From CBDDKU01 sp965230375 (GTDB taxonomy: Bacteria > Bacteroidota > Bacteroidia > Flavobacteriales_D > Cryomorphaceae), in the NCBI GenBank assembly GCA_965230375.1, contig CBDDKU010000015.1, forward strand, positions 138,543 through 202,542: a DNA stretch of 64,000 nucleotides. Reading direction: 5' to 3'. The notes under the pieces are model-generated. The model did not search any database, had not been told where the DNA came from, and saw only the letters and a program-made list of their open reading frames with translations. Every line of letters begins with the position of its first letter. Position 1 is the first letter of the stretch. This document shows, in pieces, positions 18,699 to 26,617 of the stretch. Position numbers and translations under genes: made by a program.

Positions 18699-20165
18699 TT
18701 AAAGACTGTTTATGAAGCCTTCAGCCCTCTCCAGGTGAGCCTTACGTTTATCTGGGGACATCTTGTGTAAAAGGGAAACCATCATGTTCATCCTAGGATT
18801 TCTATTAAAGATATCGACGTGATCATTGATAAAATTCCAATAAAGTCCGTCCCATGTTTTTTGCCAATCACCCTTTTTGTAGTTGCTCATTTTCAAAATG
18901 TAGTTTGAACTACTGATATATGGTTTTGTAGCAAACATCCCTCCGTCAGCAAACTGACTCATCCCATAAACATTGGGCACCATGACCCAATCGTATGCGT
19001 CGATAAAGAGCTCCATAAACCAACGGTACACCTCATCTGGATCAAATTGACAGAGTAGCATGAAATTTCCCAAAATCATGAGTCTCTCAATGTGGTGGCA
19101 GTATCCTGTCCTTAGAACTTTTTGAATGGTATCATCTACAGGCTCTATTCCCGTAGTACCGTCGTAAAATGAAGCAGAAATTTTGCGGTCAAACCCAAAG
19201 AAGTTCTTCGTTCTGGCTTGCCTGCCTACTGCTGTGTAAACACCCCGAATAAATTCTCGCCACCCTATGATCTGTCTGATAAAGCCTTCAAGCGATGCTA
19301 TCGGCACATCGGCTTTTCGAGCGTGCTTTAGAGCGGCATTGACGATCTGTTTTGGAGTGAGTAAACCTACATTGAGCATAGGCGTGAGCACGCTGTGGTT
19401 GAGAATAAGCTCTTCTTTTACGATAGCATCTTCGTACGGACCAAATTCAGAGAATCGGTCTGATAGAAAGGTGTCTAGCCAAGTTTCGGCTTGATCAAAA
19501 TCGAGAGGGTACAGCGGTTGATGGGAAAGCTCTCCTGGATTTTGCTGGTAGTGCTTTCCGACATATTCGACGGCTTCATCAAAGAATTCGTTTCCTTCAG
19601 GTCTTTCGACTTTGGGTGGAGTCTTGTCTTTTGGGTACTTCAATCTATTCTCAGTGTCGTACGTCCACTTCCCGCCTTCCGGACTCCCGTCTGATTTCAG
19701 CAAAATACCCAGTCGAGTTCGCTCTGATTTGTAAAAAGATGTTTGAAAGAACTTTTTCTTACCGGGCTTGAAAAATCCTTTCAAATCTTCATTCGTATTG
19801 ATGAATAATGGGGATTCAAGCACGGTGAAAGCCAAATCATTCTCCTTGCAGGCCTTCTTCAATCGCTGCTCGAGCCAATCGTCAACAGGGTCGAAGAACT
19901 CCACTTCATTGTACCCATCAGAAGCGATTTTATTTATAGCTTCTGCTATTCCCGAATGTGCTTCGATATATGTGGTTTTCACATTAGAGTCTTCCAGAAA
20001 GTTCTGGTAAAACTTCATCGTTGCTCGGTGGTAGGCGAGCTTTTGTTTGTGGAAAGCGTATTGATTAAAAAAGAGTTCTTCTTCTACCAAAAAAGCGTGA
20101 TCACCTTTGTTCAAGCCATGCTCCTTAAAAAGGTGGTGTGGGAATACGATGCGAACCTTACTCAA
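18699..20165 (-). CDS. cryptochrome/photolyase family protein, PhrB-type (deoxyribodipyrimidine photolyase-related)
   Basis: 488 residues of the prokaryotic (6-4)-photolyase-like DPRP/PhrB group: an N-terminal Rossmann-like domain (VRIVFPHHLFKEH, HAFLVEEELFFNQYAFHKQK) and a helical FAD domain (QIIGWREFIRGVY; GYCHHIERLMILGNFMLL; VPNVYGMSQFADGGMFATKP). PhrB enzymes carry a [4Fe-4S] cluster on one Cys near the HIERL helix and three C-terminal Cys. Here the segment after SSNYILKMSNY reads KKGDWQKTWDGLYWNF with no Cys at all, so the cluster is almost certainly absent. Last gene of the photolyase operon; its start lies 3 bases beyond the SDR stop. Light-dependent DNA repair or photoreception is inferred from the family. 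Confidence 0.88.
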   Translation of the reverse strand: MSKVRIVFPHHLFKEHGLNKGDHAFLVEEELFFNQYAFHKQKLAYHRATMKFYQNFLEDSNVKTTYIEAHSGIAEAINKIASDGYNEVEFFDPVDDWLEQRLKKACKENDLAFTVLESPLFINTNEDLKGFFKPGKKKFFQTSFYKSERTRLGILLKSDGSPEGGKWTYDTENRLKYPKDKTPPKVERPEGNEFFDEAVEYVGKHYQQNPGELSHQPLYPLDFDQAETWLDTFLSDRFSEFGPYEDAIVKEELILNHSVLTPMLNVGLLTPKQIVNAALKHARKADVPIASLEGFIRQIIGWREFIRGVYTAVGRQARTKNFFGFDRKISASFYDGTTGIEPVDDTIQKVLRTGYCHHIERLMILGNFMLLCQFDPDEVYRWFMELFIDAYDWVMVPNVYGMSQFADGGMFATKPYISSSNYILKMSNYKKGDWQKTWDGLYWNFINDHVDIFNRNPRMNMMVSLLHKMSPDKRKAHLERAEGFINSL

Positions 20166-20168
20166 AAC

Positions 20169-20870
20169 TTAGAGTTTTAACGACCCCATTCCACCATCAA
20201 CCCCAATCACCTGCCCTGTAATCCAAGAGCTTCGATCGTCTAAAAGCGTTTCGACCATGTAGGCCATGTCATCAGGTGTACCGACCCGCTTTAACGGGTG
20301 TCGCTTTCCAGCAGCATCTCTTTTCTCTGGTGTACTCAACAGGCCCTGAGCGAGCGCTGTATCAGTAAGTGATGGAGCAATAACATTAACCCGAATATCT
20401 GACTGAGCCAATTCAGCAGCCAGACTCTTTGCCAAGCCTTCAATGGCTGCCTTAGATGTGGCAATAGAGCTGTGGAAGGGCATCCCCAGTTTGGCGGCTA
20501 CTGTGCTAAAAAGTACGATGCTTCCACCTTTCGCCTTTTTGATTCGGGGAAGCACAGCTTGAATAGTTTTGATTGCCCCTATAACGTTTTGCTCAAAGTC
20601 TTCTCGAAAATCATCTGGTTTCAATCTGGTGAATGGACGCAGATTAATGGAACCCGGACAGTAGACCAAACCGTGAATCTCATCGGGAAGCGAAGTCAAA
20701 TCTGCTTGATCGATCAACTTTGCGTCAGACACGATGTGCTTTGCTCCCAGTTCAGTTACTTCTTTGGAATGCGAGCGCGAAATGACAAACACGTTTGATT
20801 CTCCTATCAGGTTTTGGGTGAGCTTAAACCCGAATCCTGAGCTACCACCTACTACAATGAAATTTTTCAT
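20169..20870 (-). CDS. SDR family protein in the photolyase operon, active-site Tyr missing
   Basis: 233 residues. A classical short-chain dehydrogenase fold with the nucleotide-binding GGSSGFGFKL at the N-terminus, VYCPGSINLRPF in place of the NNAG strand, SIVLFSTVAA with the catalytic-type Ser, and WITGQVIGVDGGMGSL at the C-terminus. The YxxxK motif is replaced: the position four residues before the Lys in SSIATSKAAIEG is Ile, so oxidoreductase chemistry is doubtful. It sits between the DUF2256 gene (4-base ATGA overlap) and the PhrB-type gene (3-base gap). SDR genes of this sort accompany photolyases in many marine bacteria; role unknown. Confidence 0.85.
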   Translation of the reverse strand: MKNFIVVGGSSGFGFKLTQNLIGESNVFVISRSHSKEVTELGAKHIVSDAKLIDQADLTSLPDEIHGLVYCPGSINLRPFTRLKPDDFREDFEQNVIGAIKTIQAVLPRIKKAKGGSIVLFSTVAAKLGMPFHSSIATSKAAIEGLAKSLAAELAQSDIRVNVIAPSLTDTALAQGLLSTPEKRDAAGKRHPLKRVGTPDDMAYMVETLLDDRSSWITGQVIGVDGGMGSLKL

Positions 20871-21004
20871 GCTGTTCTGTTTTTTTGATGTCTACATCTT
20901 TTGCTACAATATTTTACTTCATCCCAATTCAATCGCCATTTTCTCCGCCATATGAATGGTTTGTCGCAAACTGGGCACACCTTATTGGGAAGCGGTTTTT
21001 TCAT
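20867..21004 (-). CDS. DUF2256 domain-containing small zinc-finger-like protein
   Basis: A 45-residue protein found by reading the gap between two photolyase-operon genes: begins MKKPLPNKVCPVCDKPFIWR and ends CRHQKNRTA. Four Cys arranged CPVC...YCSKRC, with WRRKWRLNWDEVKYC between them, match the DUF2256 pattern (a treble-clef-like CxxC/CxxxC zinc-finger). The gene starts inside the stop of the photolyase gene (ATGA overlap at 21001-21004) and stops inside the start of the SDR gene (ATGA overlap at 20867-20870), so it is translationally coupled on both sides. DUF2256 genes are often next to photolyases or cryptochromes; their function is unknown. Confidence 0.9.
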   Translation of the reverse strand: MKKPLPNKVCPVCDKPFIWRRKWRLNWDEVKYCSKRCRHQKNRTA

Positions 21005-22476
21005 CGTCTATTGCGCGTATGGGTTTGAAGGATTCGCTCCCTTTCTTCTTTTACCAGAGCATTCTTTCTATGAGACCAAATCTTTTTTCTGGCTTGCCTG
21101 CCTGCTTCGGCCTGATCAATAATGGGATTCGGATAAGTCAAGCCTTCTATACCATGCCAGACCTTATCCATAGGAGTCATTTTCCACGGCTCGTGAATAA
21201 ATTCAACTGGAACATTGGCCAGCTCTGGCACCCACTTTTTGATAAAAACTCCTTCTGGATCGTGGTCATAGCCCTGTTTAATCGGATTGTAAATTCTGAC
21301 CGTATTTATCCCCGTAGTTCCGGCTTGCATCTGAAATTGGGTGTAGTGAATGCCGGGCTCATAATCCAGAAAAAGTCTAGCGAGATAGTGCGCCCCATAC
21401 CGCCAATCTTGATCTAAGTGATGACAAAAGAATGAGACCAGCATGGCGCGCATCCGAAAGTTGATCCATCCAGTCTCAATTAATGCCCTCATATTCGCGT
21501 CAACCATAGGGTAACCGGTTCTCCCCTTCTTCCATGCTTCGATTTTAACATCATCCTTTTCTCGAACTAAAGACTCGTAGCCCCGATTGACACAAGTGGT
21601 CTCGTAATCACATTCTACTTCAAACTTCTGAATGAAATGACACCGCCATTTCAACCGTGTCAAGAAACCTGCAAATGCGCGCTTGTTGCCACTGTAATTT
21701 TCATGGTTCTTAACGAACTGATAGGCCTGTTTGACAGAAATGTTGCCCCAAGCCAAATATGGGGAAAGCCGACTACACGATTCTCTGCTCTCTGTCGGTT
21801 TCGAGATGTGTCGGTGATAATTAAAACCGCGATTTTCAGCGAAAGACTCTAAAACACGCCAAGCTTCAGTTTCACCAGGGTTTTGGAAACTAGGCATCCG
21901 GTCTTTTTCGAGTTTTTCTGGCAAGGTGAAATTGTGGTTGAGCTTGACCAGTTTCGCCTGACTTAGGTCATTCTCCAAAATGGGGCTATTCGCCATTTTG
22001 AACCACCTTTGGTCCCAACCCGTTCTGTTCTTGATCCCCCTTTCGACTCCATCCCTTTGAAACTCCTTCCATATGACGCCGGCATTTTGGAAGAATTCAG
22101 CTACCTGCTTATCGCGATCCCAAGTTACTCGGACTCCACTCTCACAATACGAGAAGACATGGCGAATGGTAAATCTTTCTTGGATGTATTCAAAAACCGA
22201 TGCGGCCGCGCCGTAAAACTCATTCACTTTACCATCAAATGAATTCAGTTTCCGGTTTATATCGAGAATAGATCCTCGAACAAACCACAAGTGTCTCTCA
22301 CTTGAATCGGGGTAGTCAATAAACTCTGGCTCATGGATATAAACCAACGCGAAAGGAATGGCAGACTTTAAGGCTGCAGCAATTGCGGCATGATCTTGAA
22401 GTCTGAGATCTCGTTTGAGCCAGACGATGTTTATCTCTTCCTTCAAGATTTCTGAGTTTTTAAAAACGCCTTCCAA
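21001..22476 (-). CDS. deoxyribodipyrimidine photolyase/cryptochrome
   Basis: 491 residues with the standard two-domain layout. Antenna Rossmann domain: IVWLKRDLRLQDHAAI near residue 18, then LVYIHEPEF. FAD-binding helical domain: RLSPYLAWGNISVKQAYQF, TGYPMVDANMRALIETGWI, NFRMRAMLVSFFCHHLDQDW. After that it departs from class I CPD photolyases: DYEPGIHYTQFQMQAGTTG and INTVRIYNPIKQG replace the usual NNGGWQW stretch, as in a Bacteroidota/proteobacterial photolyase subgroup. Conserved Trp residues for electron transfer may differ as a result. Its start overlaps the stop of the upstream FAD-binding gene by 34 bases; its stop overlaps the DUF2256 start. Probably DNA photorepair, but a light-signalling role cannot be excluded. 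Confidence 0.88.
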   Translation of the reverse strand: MEGVFKNSEILKEEINIVWLKRDLRLQDHAAIAAALKSAIPFALVYIHEPEFIDYPDSSERHLWFVRGSILDINRKLNSFDGKVNEFYGAAASVFEYIQERFTIRHVFSYCESGVRVTWDRDKQVAEFFQNAGVIWKEFQRDGVERGIKNRTGWDQRWFKMANSPILENDLSQAKLVKLNHNFTLPEKLEKDRMPSFQNPGETEAWRVLESFAENRGFNYHRHISKPTESRESCSRLSPYLAWGNISVKQAYQFVKNHENYSGNKRAFAGFLTRLKWRCHFIQKFEVECDYETTCVNRGYESLVREKDDVKIEAWKKGRTGYPMVDANMRALIETGWINFRMRAMLVSFFCHHLDQDWRYGAHYLARLFLDYEPGIHYTQFQMQAGTTGINTVRIYNPIKQGYDHDPEGVFIKKWVPELANVPVEFIHEPWKMTPMDKVWHGIEGLTYPNPIIDQAEAGRQARKKIWSHRKNALVKEERERILQTHTRNRR

Positions 22477-23555
22477 AACGAGAAAAACGACCGGTGCTCT
22501 TTCTGGGTATCGTAAATCCAGTCTCTCGCTTCTTCGGTTCCGACGTAATGTGTATTGGTTGGATGTTCTTTGTAAACAACCTTGGCATCACCTATCTCGG
22601 TAGTCATTTGATCGAACTCTCCAACGAATACTTGAAGATTCGGAATATTCTCTCCTAAATTCAAGACAAAGTCAATACAGTGCTGATTCACCGGGTACTT
22701 CTTGAAAAAGCTCGGCTCGAGCAAAAGAACTCGATTCGCTGGCTCAGTTGAATGCCACTTTGGGTCCAGGTTGTAGTAGTTGTAAATCAAAACAGGAAAT
22801 TCCGAGTCGATAACAAGTGGAAGATCACTTACTGGCAATTTCATCTCAGTGGAAAAATCGCCACATTCTTTCAGTGTTTCGGGAATGCTTTCTAACGGAA
22901 ACTGATCATACTCTACATTCAAGAATGATTTGGACTGCGAGGTATAGAAGTACCGATTTATGTTTTCTTGATTAGCGTAATACTTCTTGTTCGAATTGGT
23001 ACCAGCAACCCATTGCCAACTAAGGGCATTGCTCGCCCAATCTCCATCGAGAAGGTTGGCATACATCCACCTGGCAGGCTCGAACCAGTGACACTTAGCT
23101 ATATTGCAGGCGATGCTAGCCACATACATACGCATGTGATTGTGCATATACCCTGTACTGTAGAAGTACGATATGGCTTGATCTACCGCTTCAATGCCGG
23201 TTTTCCCATGAATTATAGCCGTAGGAACTTGAGCATTTTGCACATCGCCTTGCTCTTGACGTAAGTCTTGATCGATCTCATCCCCTTTTTCCCGCCAAAT
23301 AGATTGCCAGTAGTCTCGCCAACAAAGCTCCTGAATGAGTTTCTGACTCGATTCAATGGTTTCTCCTGACTGAATTAAATACTCATATACCTGACGTGTA
23401 GAAATGACACCGCGAGAAATATATGGACTTAGATAAGTGACTTGCCCATCGACAAAGTTTCGGGTCGAAGCATAAACTCTGGGCTGAATCTCCTTAATTC
23501 GGCTTTCAATTGTTTCCAGATCGGTGGGAAATGATGTGCTCGCTGGTTCTAACAT
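22443..23555 (-). CDS. photolyase FAD-binding domain protein with C-terminal Rossmann-like domain
   Basis: 370 residues, first gene of the photolyase operon. It starts directly with the FAD-binding domain: VTYLSPYISRGVISTRQVY, LIQELCWRDYWQSIW, TGIEAVDQAISYFYSTGYMH, NHMRMYVASIACNIAKC, and GDWASNALSWQWVAGTNSNK. No antenna domain precedes it. The C-terminal 120 residues (FPVLIYNYYNLDPKW; NRVLLLEPSFFKKYPVNQ; NLQVFVGEFDQM) look like the alpha/beta half normally found at the N-terminus of photolyases, i.e. a permuted order; this second part is my inference. The family occurs in cyanobacteria and Bacteroidota and is annotated only as FAD-binding. Role presumably photorepair or light sensing. Confidence 0.82.
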   Translation of the reverse strand: MLEPASTSFPTDLETIESRIKEIQPRVYASTRNFVDGQVTYLSPYISRGVISTRQVYEYLIQSGETIESSQKLIQELCWRDYWQSIWREKGDEIDQDLRQEQGDVQNAQVPTAIIHGKTGIEAVDQAISYFYSTGYMHNHMRMYVASIACNIAKCHWFEPARWMYANLLDGDWASNALSWQWVAGTNSNKKYYANQENINRYFYTSQSKSFLNVEYDQFPLESIPETLKECGDFSTEMKLPVSDLPLVIDSEFPVLIYNYYNLDPKWHSTEPANRVLLLEPSFFKKYPVNQHCIDFVLNLGENIPNLQVFVGEFDQMTTEIGDAKVVYKEHPTNTHYVGTEEARDWIYDTQKEHRSFFSFWKAFLKTQKS

Positions 23556-23689
23556 GGATCATTCTAACAGACACATCGAATGAAAGTTTAAGCGCGAAAT
23601 ATTTGAAGTCAAGAACTCTTCTCAAGGAGAGAATACGCAAATAAAAATTCAATATTTTAGTCGAATCACTACCCTAAATCCTTTAGATT

Positions 23690-25408
23690 TTGAACGTGCA
23701 AACTGCATTTTTCCGAACAGGCTCACTCCTAATCATATGCTTTATATTAACCCTTTATACATCTGGTCAACAAACCAATAAGACTTTCATAGAAAAAAGC
23801 AATGAGTACCTACACTCCAATTTTGACTCATGTTTCACCAACGCAGAGAAAGCTTATCTATTAGGCTCTGAAACGAAGAACGATACCTTAAGAGCAAAAG
23901 GCTTACTCATGATGGGGAACGCCAAGCTTATTTGGCACCGCGACATGTCGAGCATTGACTCATTGAGTCAGGAAGGGATTCGAATTGCCAGATCTATTCC
24001 CGACAGTGTTCTTCTCACCAAGCTTCTCAACCTTTATGCGTCTATCTTATTGGATTCTGGAGAAATGGGCTTATCGCTTGAAGTGAGGGAAGAGCAACTC
24101 GACGTAGCACGCAGAATAGACTCTCCGTTTCTAACTCAATTGGCTCTGGCTGGCATTTCAAATTACTACTACCAAGTCAAAGATTTCGAGAAAGCACTTG
24201 AATTCAGGTTAGAGTCATTAGAATTAATAGAAGGCAATCCCGAGCTGGAAGACCAATTAGGAATAGCATATAACAACACATCCCTAAACTACGCGTATCT
24301 GGGGCAACTCGATAAAAGTCTTGAATACATCAACAAGGCAATAGACATTCACGAGAAATACAAAAATCAAAAATCGCTTGCTACAGCCTACAATTCAAAA
24401 GGCGAATGCCTTCTCTATATGGGAGATACGCTACAGGCAATTGAAAGTTTGGAGATGTCCATTGCGATTTCTGAAAAAAATGAACTTGGCAAGAGACTGG
24501 GTAGCTCAGCTTATACGCTAGCAAAAATTTACGCCTATCGAGGAAAGTACTCGAAAGCAATTGAAGTAGCAGAAAACGGATTGGCATGGTCCGAGAAAGC
24601 GGAGTCACCCTTTGTTTCTTCAAACCTTCATCAACTCTTAGCTGAGATCAACGAAAAAGCGAACAATGCTCAAGGTGTTCTGAGCCACTACCGGGCCTAC
24701 ACTGCCATTCAGGACTCCCTATTGGAAGTGACCAAGGAGAAAACGCGCCTTGCGCTTGAAGAGAGTTTTGAAGCAAAGGAGCGTGAGTACCAAATCGATA
24801 TTCTGGAACAAGAAGCCCATGTAGACTCGCTCAAACTCAAGCTAAGCTTGCTCGGTGCCACTCTCCTACTCATAGCGCTTATTGGGCTCTGGCTGAATAT
24901 TCGGTCGATTCGAGCCAAATCGAAGTTGGAAAAGCAGATTGCCGAGAGTGAGAAAAAGCGACTTGAAGAAGAAATTGGGTACAAGAATAGAGAGTTGAAC
25001 GGCCATGCACTGAGTATCATCCACAAAAACCAACTTGTAGCTAAGCTCAGCGAAAAGATAGATGACGCTTTGAAAAGCGAAGCCATAAACCCAGCTGAAC
25101 TAGTCACACTCAAGCATTCGCTGAAAGAGCTTCAGCGAACAGATCAGGATTGGGAAAAATTCAATAAAGTGTTTTCAGAAGCCAATCCACGGTTTGTTTC
25201 GGCCTTGCAAGAGCGCAATCCAAAGATCACGAGTAACGAACTTAAACAGGCAACTCTGATTAAAATGGGATTGAGTTTGAAAGAGTCAGCATCGTTATTG
25301 GATATTGCTCCTGAGAGCGTGAAAATGGGTCGAAATCGGCTAAAGAAGAAACTTGATTTAGGTGCTGAAGAAGATTTGGGTGAGTTTATTCAAAGCATAG
25401 CATCTTAG
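23690..25408 (+). CDS. TPR-repeat sensor with C-terminal LuxR-like helix-turn-helix
   Basis: About 572 residues. An N-terminal signal peptide (SLLIICFILTLYTSGQQ) leads to five to six tetratricopeptide repeats (for example YNNTSLNYAYLGQLDKSLEY, AYNSKGECLLYMGDTLQAIE), one membrane helix near residues 384-403 (LLGATLLLIALIGLWLNI), a coiled coil (KLEKQIAESEKKRLEEEI) and a C-terminal HTH near residues 520-560 (LKQATLIKMGLSLKESASLL, then SVKMGRNRLKKKL). This layout is typical of Bacteroidota membrane-bound regulators: periplasmic TPRs and cytoplasmic DNA-binding tail. No ATG precedes the signal peptide; start is TTG at 23690 or GTG at 23696. Divergent from the photolyase operon. Confidence 0.8.
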   Translation: MNVQTAFFRTGSLLIICFILTLYTSGQQTNKTFIEKSNEYLHSNFDSCFTNAEKAYLLGSETKNDTLRAKGLLMMGNAKLIWHRDMSSIDSLSQEGIRIARSIPDSVLLTKLLNLYASILLDSGEMGLSLEVREEQLDVARRIDSPFLTQLALAGISNYYYQVKDFEKALEFRLESLELIEGNPELEDQLGIAYNNTSLNYAYLGQLDKSLEYINKAIDIHEKYKNQKSLATAYNSKGECLLYMGDTLQAIESLEMSIAISEKNELGKRLGSSAYTLAKIYAYRGKYSKAIEVAENGLAWSEKAESPFVSSNLHQLLAEINEKANNAQGVLSHYRAYTAIQDSLLEVTKEKTRLALEESFEAKEREYQIDILEQEAHVDSLKLKLSLLGATLLLIALIGLWLNIRSIRAKSKLEKQIAESEKKRLEEEIGYKNRELNGHALSIIHKNQLVAKLSEKIDDALKSEAINPAELVTLKHSLKELQRTDQDWEKFNKVFSEANPRFVSALQERNPKITSNELKQATLIKMGLSLKESASLLDIAPESVKMGRNRLKKKLDLGAEEDLGEFIQSIAS

Positions 25409-25441
25409 TTTAAACCTTGTTGCACAAACACTTACAAAACA

Positions 25442-25460
25442 TGTAAACCTTCTGTAAACC
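25442..25460. repeat. 11-bp-period direct repeat TGTAAACC
   Basis: TGTAAACC occurs at 25442-25449 and 25453-25460, one helical turn apart, between the HTH-regulator stop and the lipoprotein start. It could be a binding site for the neighbouring regulator; that is inference only. Confidence 0.35.
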
Positions 25461-25484
25461 ACGAAAATTGGGTTTTATTTTGGA

Positions 25485-25505
25485 ATGATCCCAGATTTGG
25501 GTCAT
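25485..25505. promoter_or_regulatory. imperfect palindrome in the leader of the lipoprotein gene
   Basis: ATGATCCCA and TGGGTCAT arms around GATT, with a one-base bulge. It ends 25 bases before the ATG at 25531. Either an operator or a 5' leader hairpin; no T-run follows, so not a terminator. Confidence 0.3.
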
Positions 25506-25530
25506 CAAACATTTCAAACAAAATCTAATT

Positions 25531-26109
25531 ATGAAAATCAAAGCACAGTTTGCCACCTTCCTGATGAGTGGCATTATTCTTTTCGGACTTTCTTCATGCT
25601 CAGATGATGATTCGTACAGCTCAAATACAGATGCTCAATCTGAATATGAAGTCACAATTGCAACGGACGTAAATCCGGGCGACACCTTATTAGTCGTTGA
25701 AGACATTGCTTCAAGTTTAAAAGCTCAAATAAACGCTATATATAGTGACAAAGGTCAAGGTGAAGTTACCTCTCTAAAAGTTGTTTCGGTTCAGGTAGCT
25801 TCTGCTGATGTAACTGACTTGTCTTACATGGACAAGTTTGAGCTCTATCTGGCACCTGGAAGCGACACGGACATCGGTCAAAATGAGATCCCGGAAGACG
25901 CAAGATTTATAGGTGAAGCAAGCGATGAGATGCTTTCGGAACCGAGCTTAAACCTTCCGATCACAAATGGCGATATTCCAAATAGCTTCAGTTCACGAGA
26001 CCATTTTGACGCTTTCGTGATCGCCACTCTCAATGAAAACATCCAAACATTTCAAAGCAATCGGATCATCGAATTTAAGATAACCTTCCGTGCTTTGATA
26101 GAAGGTTAA
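25531..26109 (+). CDS. hypothetical lipoprotein
   Basis: 192 residues with a lipoprotein signal peptide: MKIKAQFATFLMSGIILFGL then lipobox LSSC, Cys about residue 23, followed by a flexible acidic linker (SDDDSYSSNTDAQSE). The mature part is beta-rich and acidic (VNPGDTLLVVEDIASSLKAQ, LTSLKVVSVQVASADVTDL and FELYLAPGSDTD). I know no family for it. It follows the TPR-HTH gene by 122 bases holding a direct repeat and a palindrome, so its own promoter is likely, and the neighbouring regulator might control it. Confidence 0.75.
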   Translation: MKIKAQFATFLMSGIILFGLSSCSDDDSYSSNTDAQSEYEVTIATDVNPGDTLLVVEDIASSLKAQINAIYSDKGQGEVTSLKVVSVQVASADVTDLSYMDKFELYLAPGSDTDIGQNEIPEDARFIGEASDEMLSEPSLNLPITNGDIPNSFSSRDHFDAFVIATLNENIQTFQSNRIIEFKITFRALIEG

Positions 26110-26115
26110 TCAGGT

Positions 26116-26141
26116 AAAGGCCCGTGGAAACGCGGGCCTTT
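26116..26141. terminator. bidirectional terminator between convergent genes
   Basis: AAAGGCCCG and CGGGCCTTT, 9-bp arms around an 8-base loop, with A-run on one side and T-run on the other. It serves the lipoprotein gene (stop 26109) and, read on the other strand, the SRPBCC gene whose stop codon begins at the edge (26141). Confidence 0.8.
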
Positions 26142-26566
26142 TACTTTTCACACTGCTCTTTAAGCGCTTTATTCATCAAATTGAATCCTTTTTCAGCATC
26201 TGCAATGACACCGCGGAGAAAAGGGACTAAAACACCTGAGAATTGCTCACCATGAGTGAAAACTGACTTCCCCCCAAGGGAGTCAATCTTGAAGTAGTGC
26301 TCTCCATCGAAAACACCTATAAAAAAAAGCTTCCCTTTCCAGCGAAACTCCTTTGGCTCATTAAACCTTAACACGACTGGTTCAAATTGCATCGGCTTAC
26401 CCGATGGTGGTTTGATGGTCACTTTAATCACATCTCCTTCAGTTACATCTCCTTCAATGCTCTGAATAAAAGGGTTCCAATCCTCGTGTGCATCAAAGTC
26501 CATCAACACATTCCACACTTTTTGTGGTGAAGCATTTATTTCGATTTGAGTTTCAATGGTTTTCAT
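26141..26566 (-). CDS. SRPBCC domain-containing protein
   Basis: 141 residues, START/SRPBCC superfamily. Diagnostic strands: TIETQIEINASPQKVWNVL at the start, DFDAHEDWNPFIQSIEGD, then the central strand FRWKGKLFFIGVFDGEHYF, and the long C-terminal helix ADAEKGFNLMNKALKEQ. The fold makes a hydrophobic cavity for small ligands; ligand unknown. Stand-alone gene, sharing a terminator with the convergent lipoprotein gene. Confidence 0.88.
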   Translation of the reverse strand: MKTIETQIEINASPQKVWNVLMDFDAHEDWNPFIQSIEGDVTEGDVIKVTIKPPSGKPMQFEPVVLRFNEPKEFRWKGKLFFIGVFDGEHYFKIDSLGGKSVFTHGEQFSGVLVPFLRGVIADAEKGFNLMNKALKEQCEK

Positions 26567-26617
26567 GGAGCTAGTATAATGAGTTTAGGTAATCGAATAA
26601 CCGAAAAGAACACTTGA

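Noticed and set aside
20956..21417. Plus-strand open frames over the photolyase and DUF2256 genes
   Set aside because: No domain or codon pattern; they overlap two well-supported minus-strand genes.
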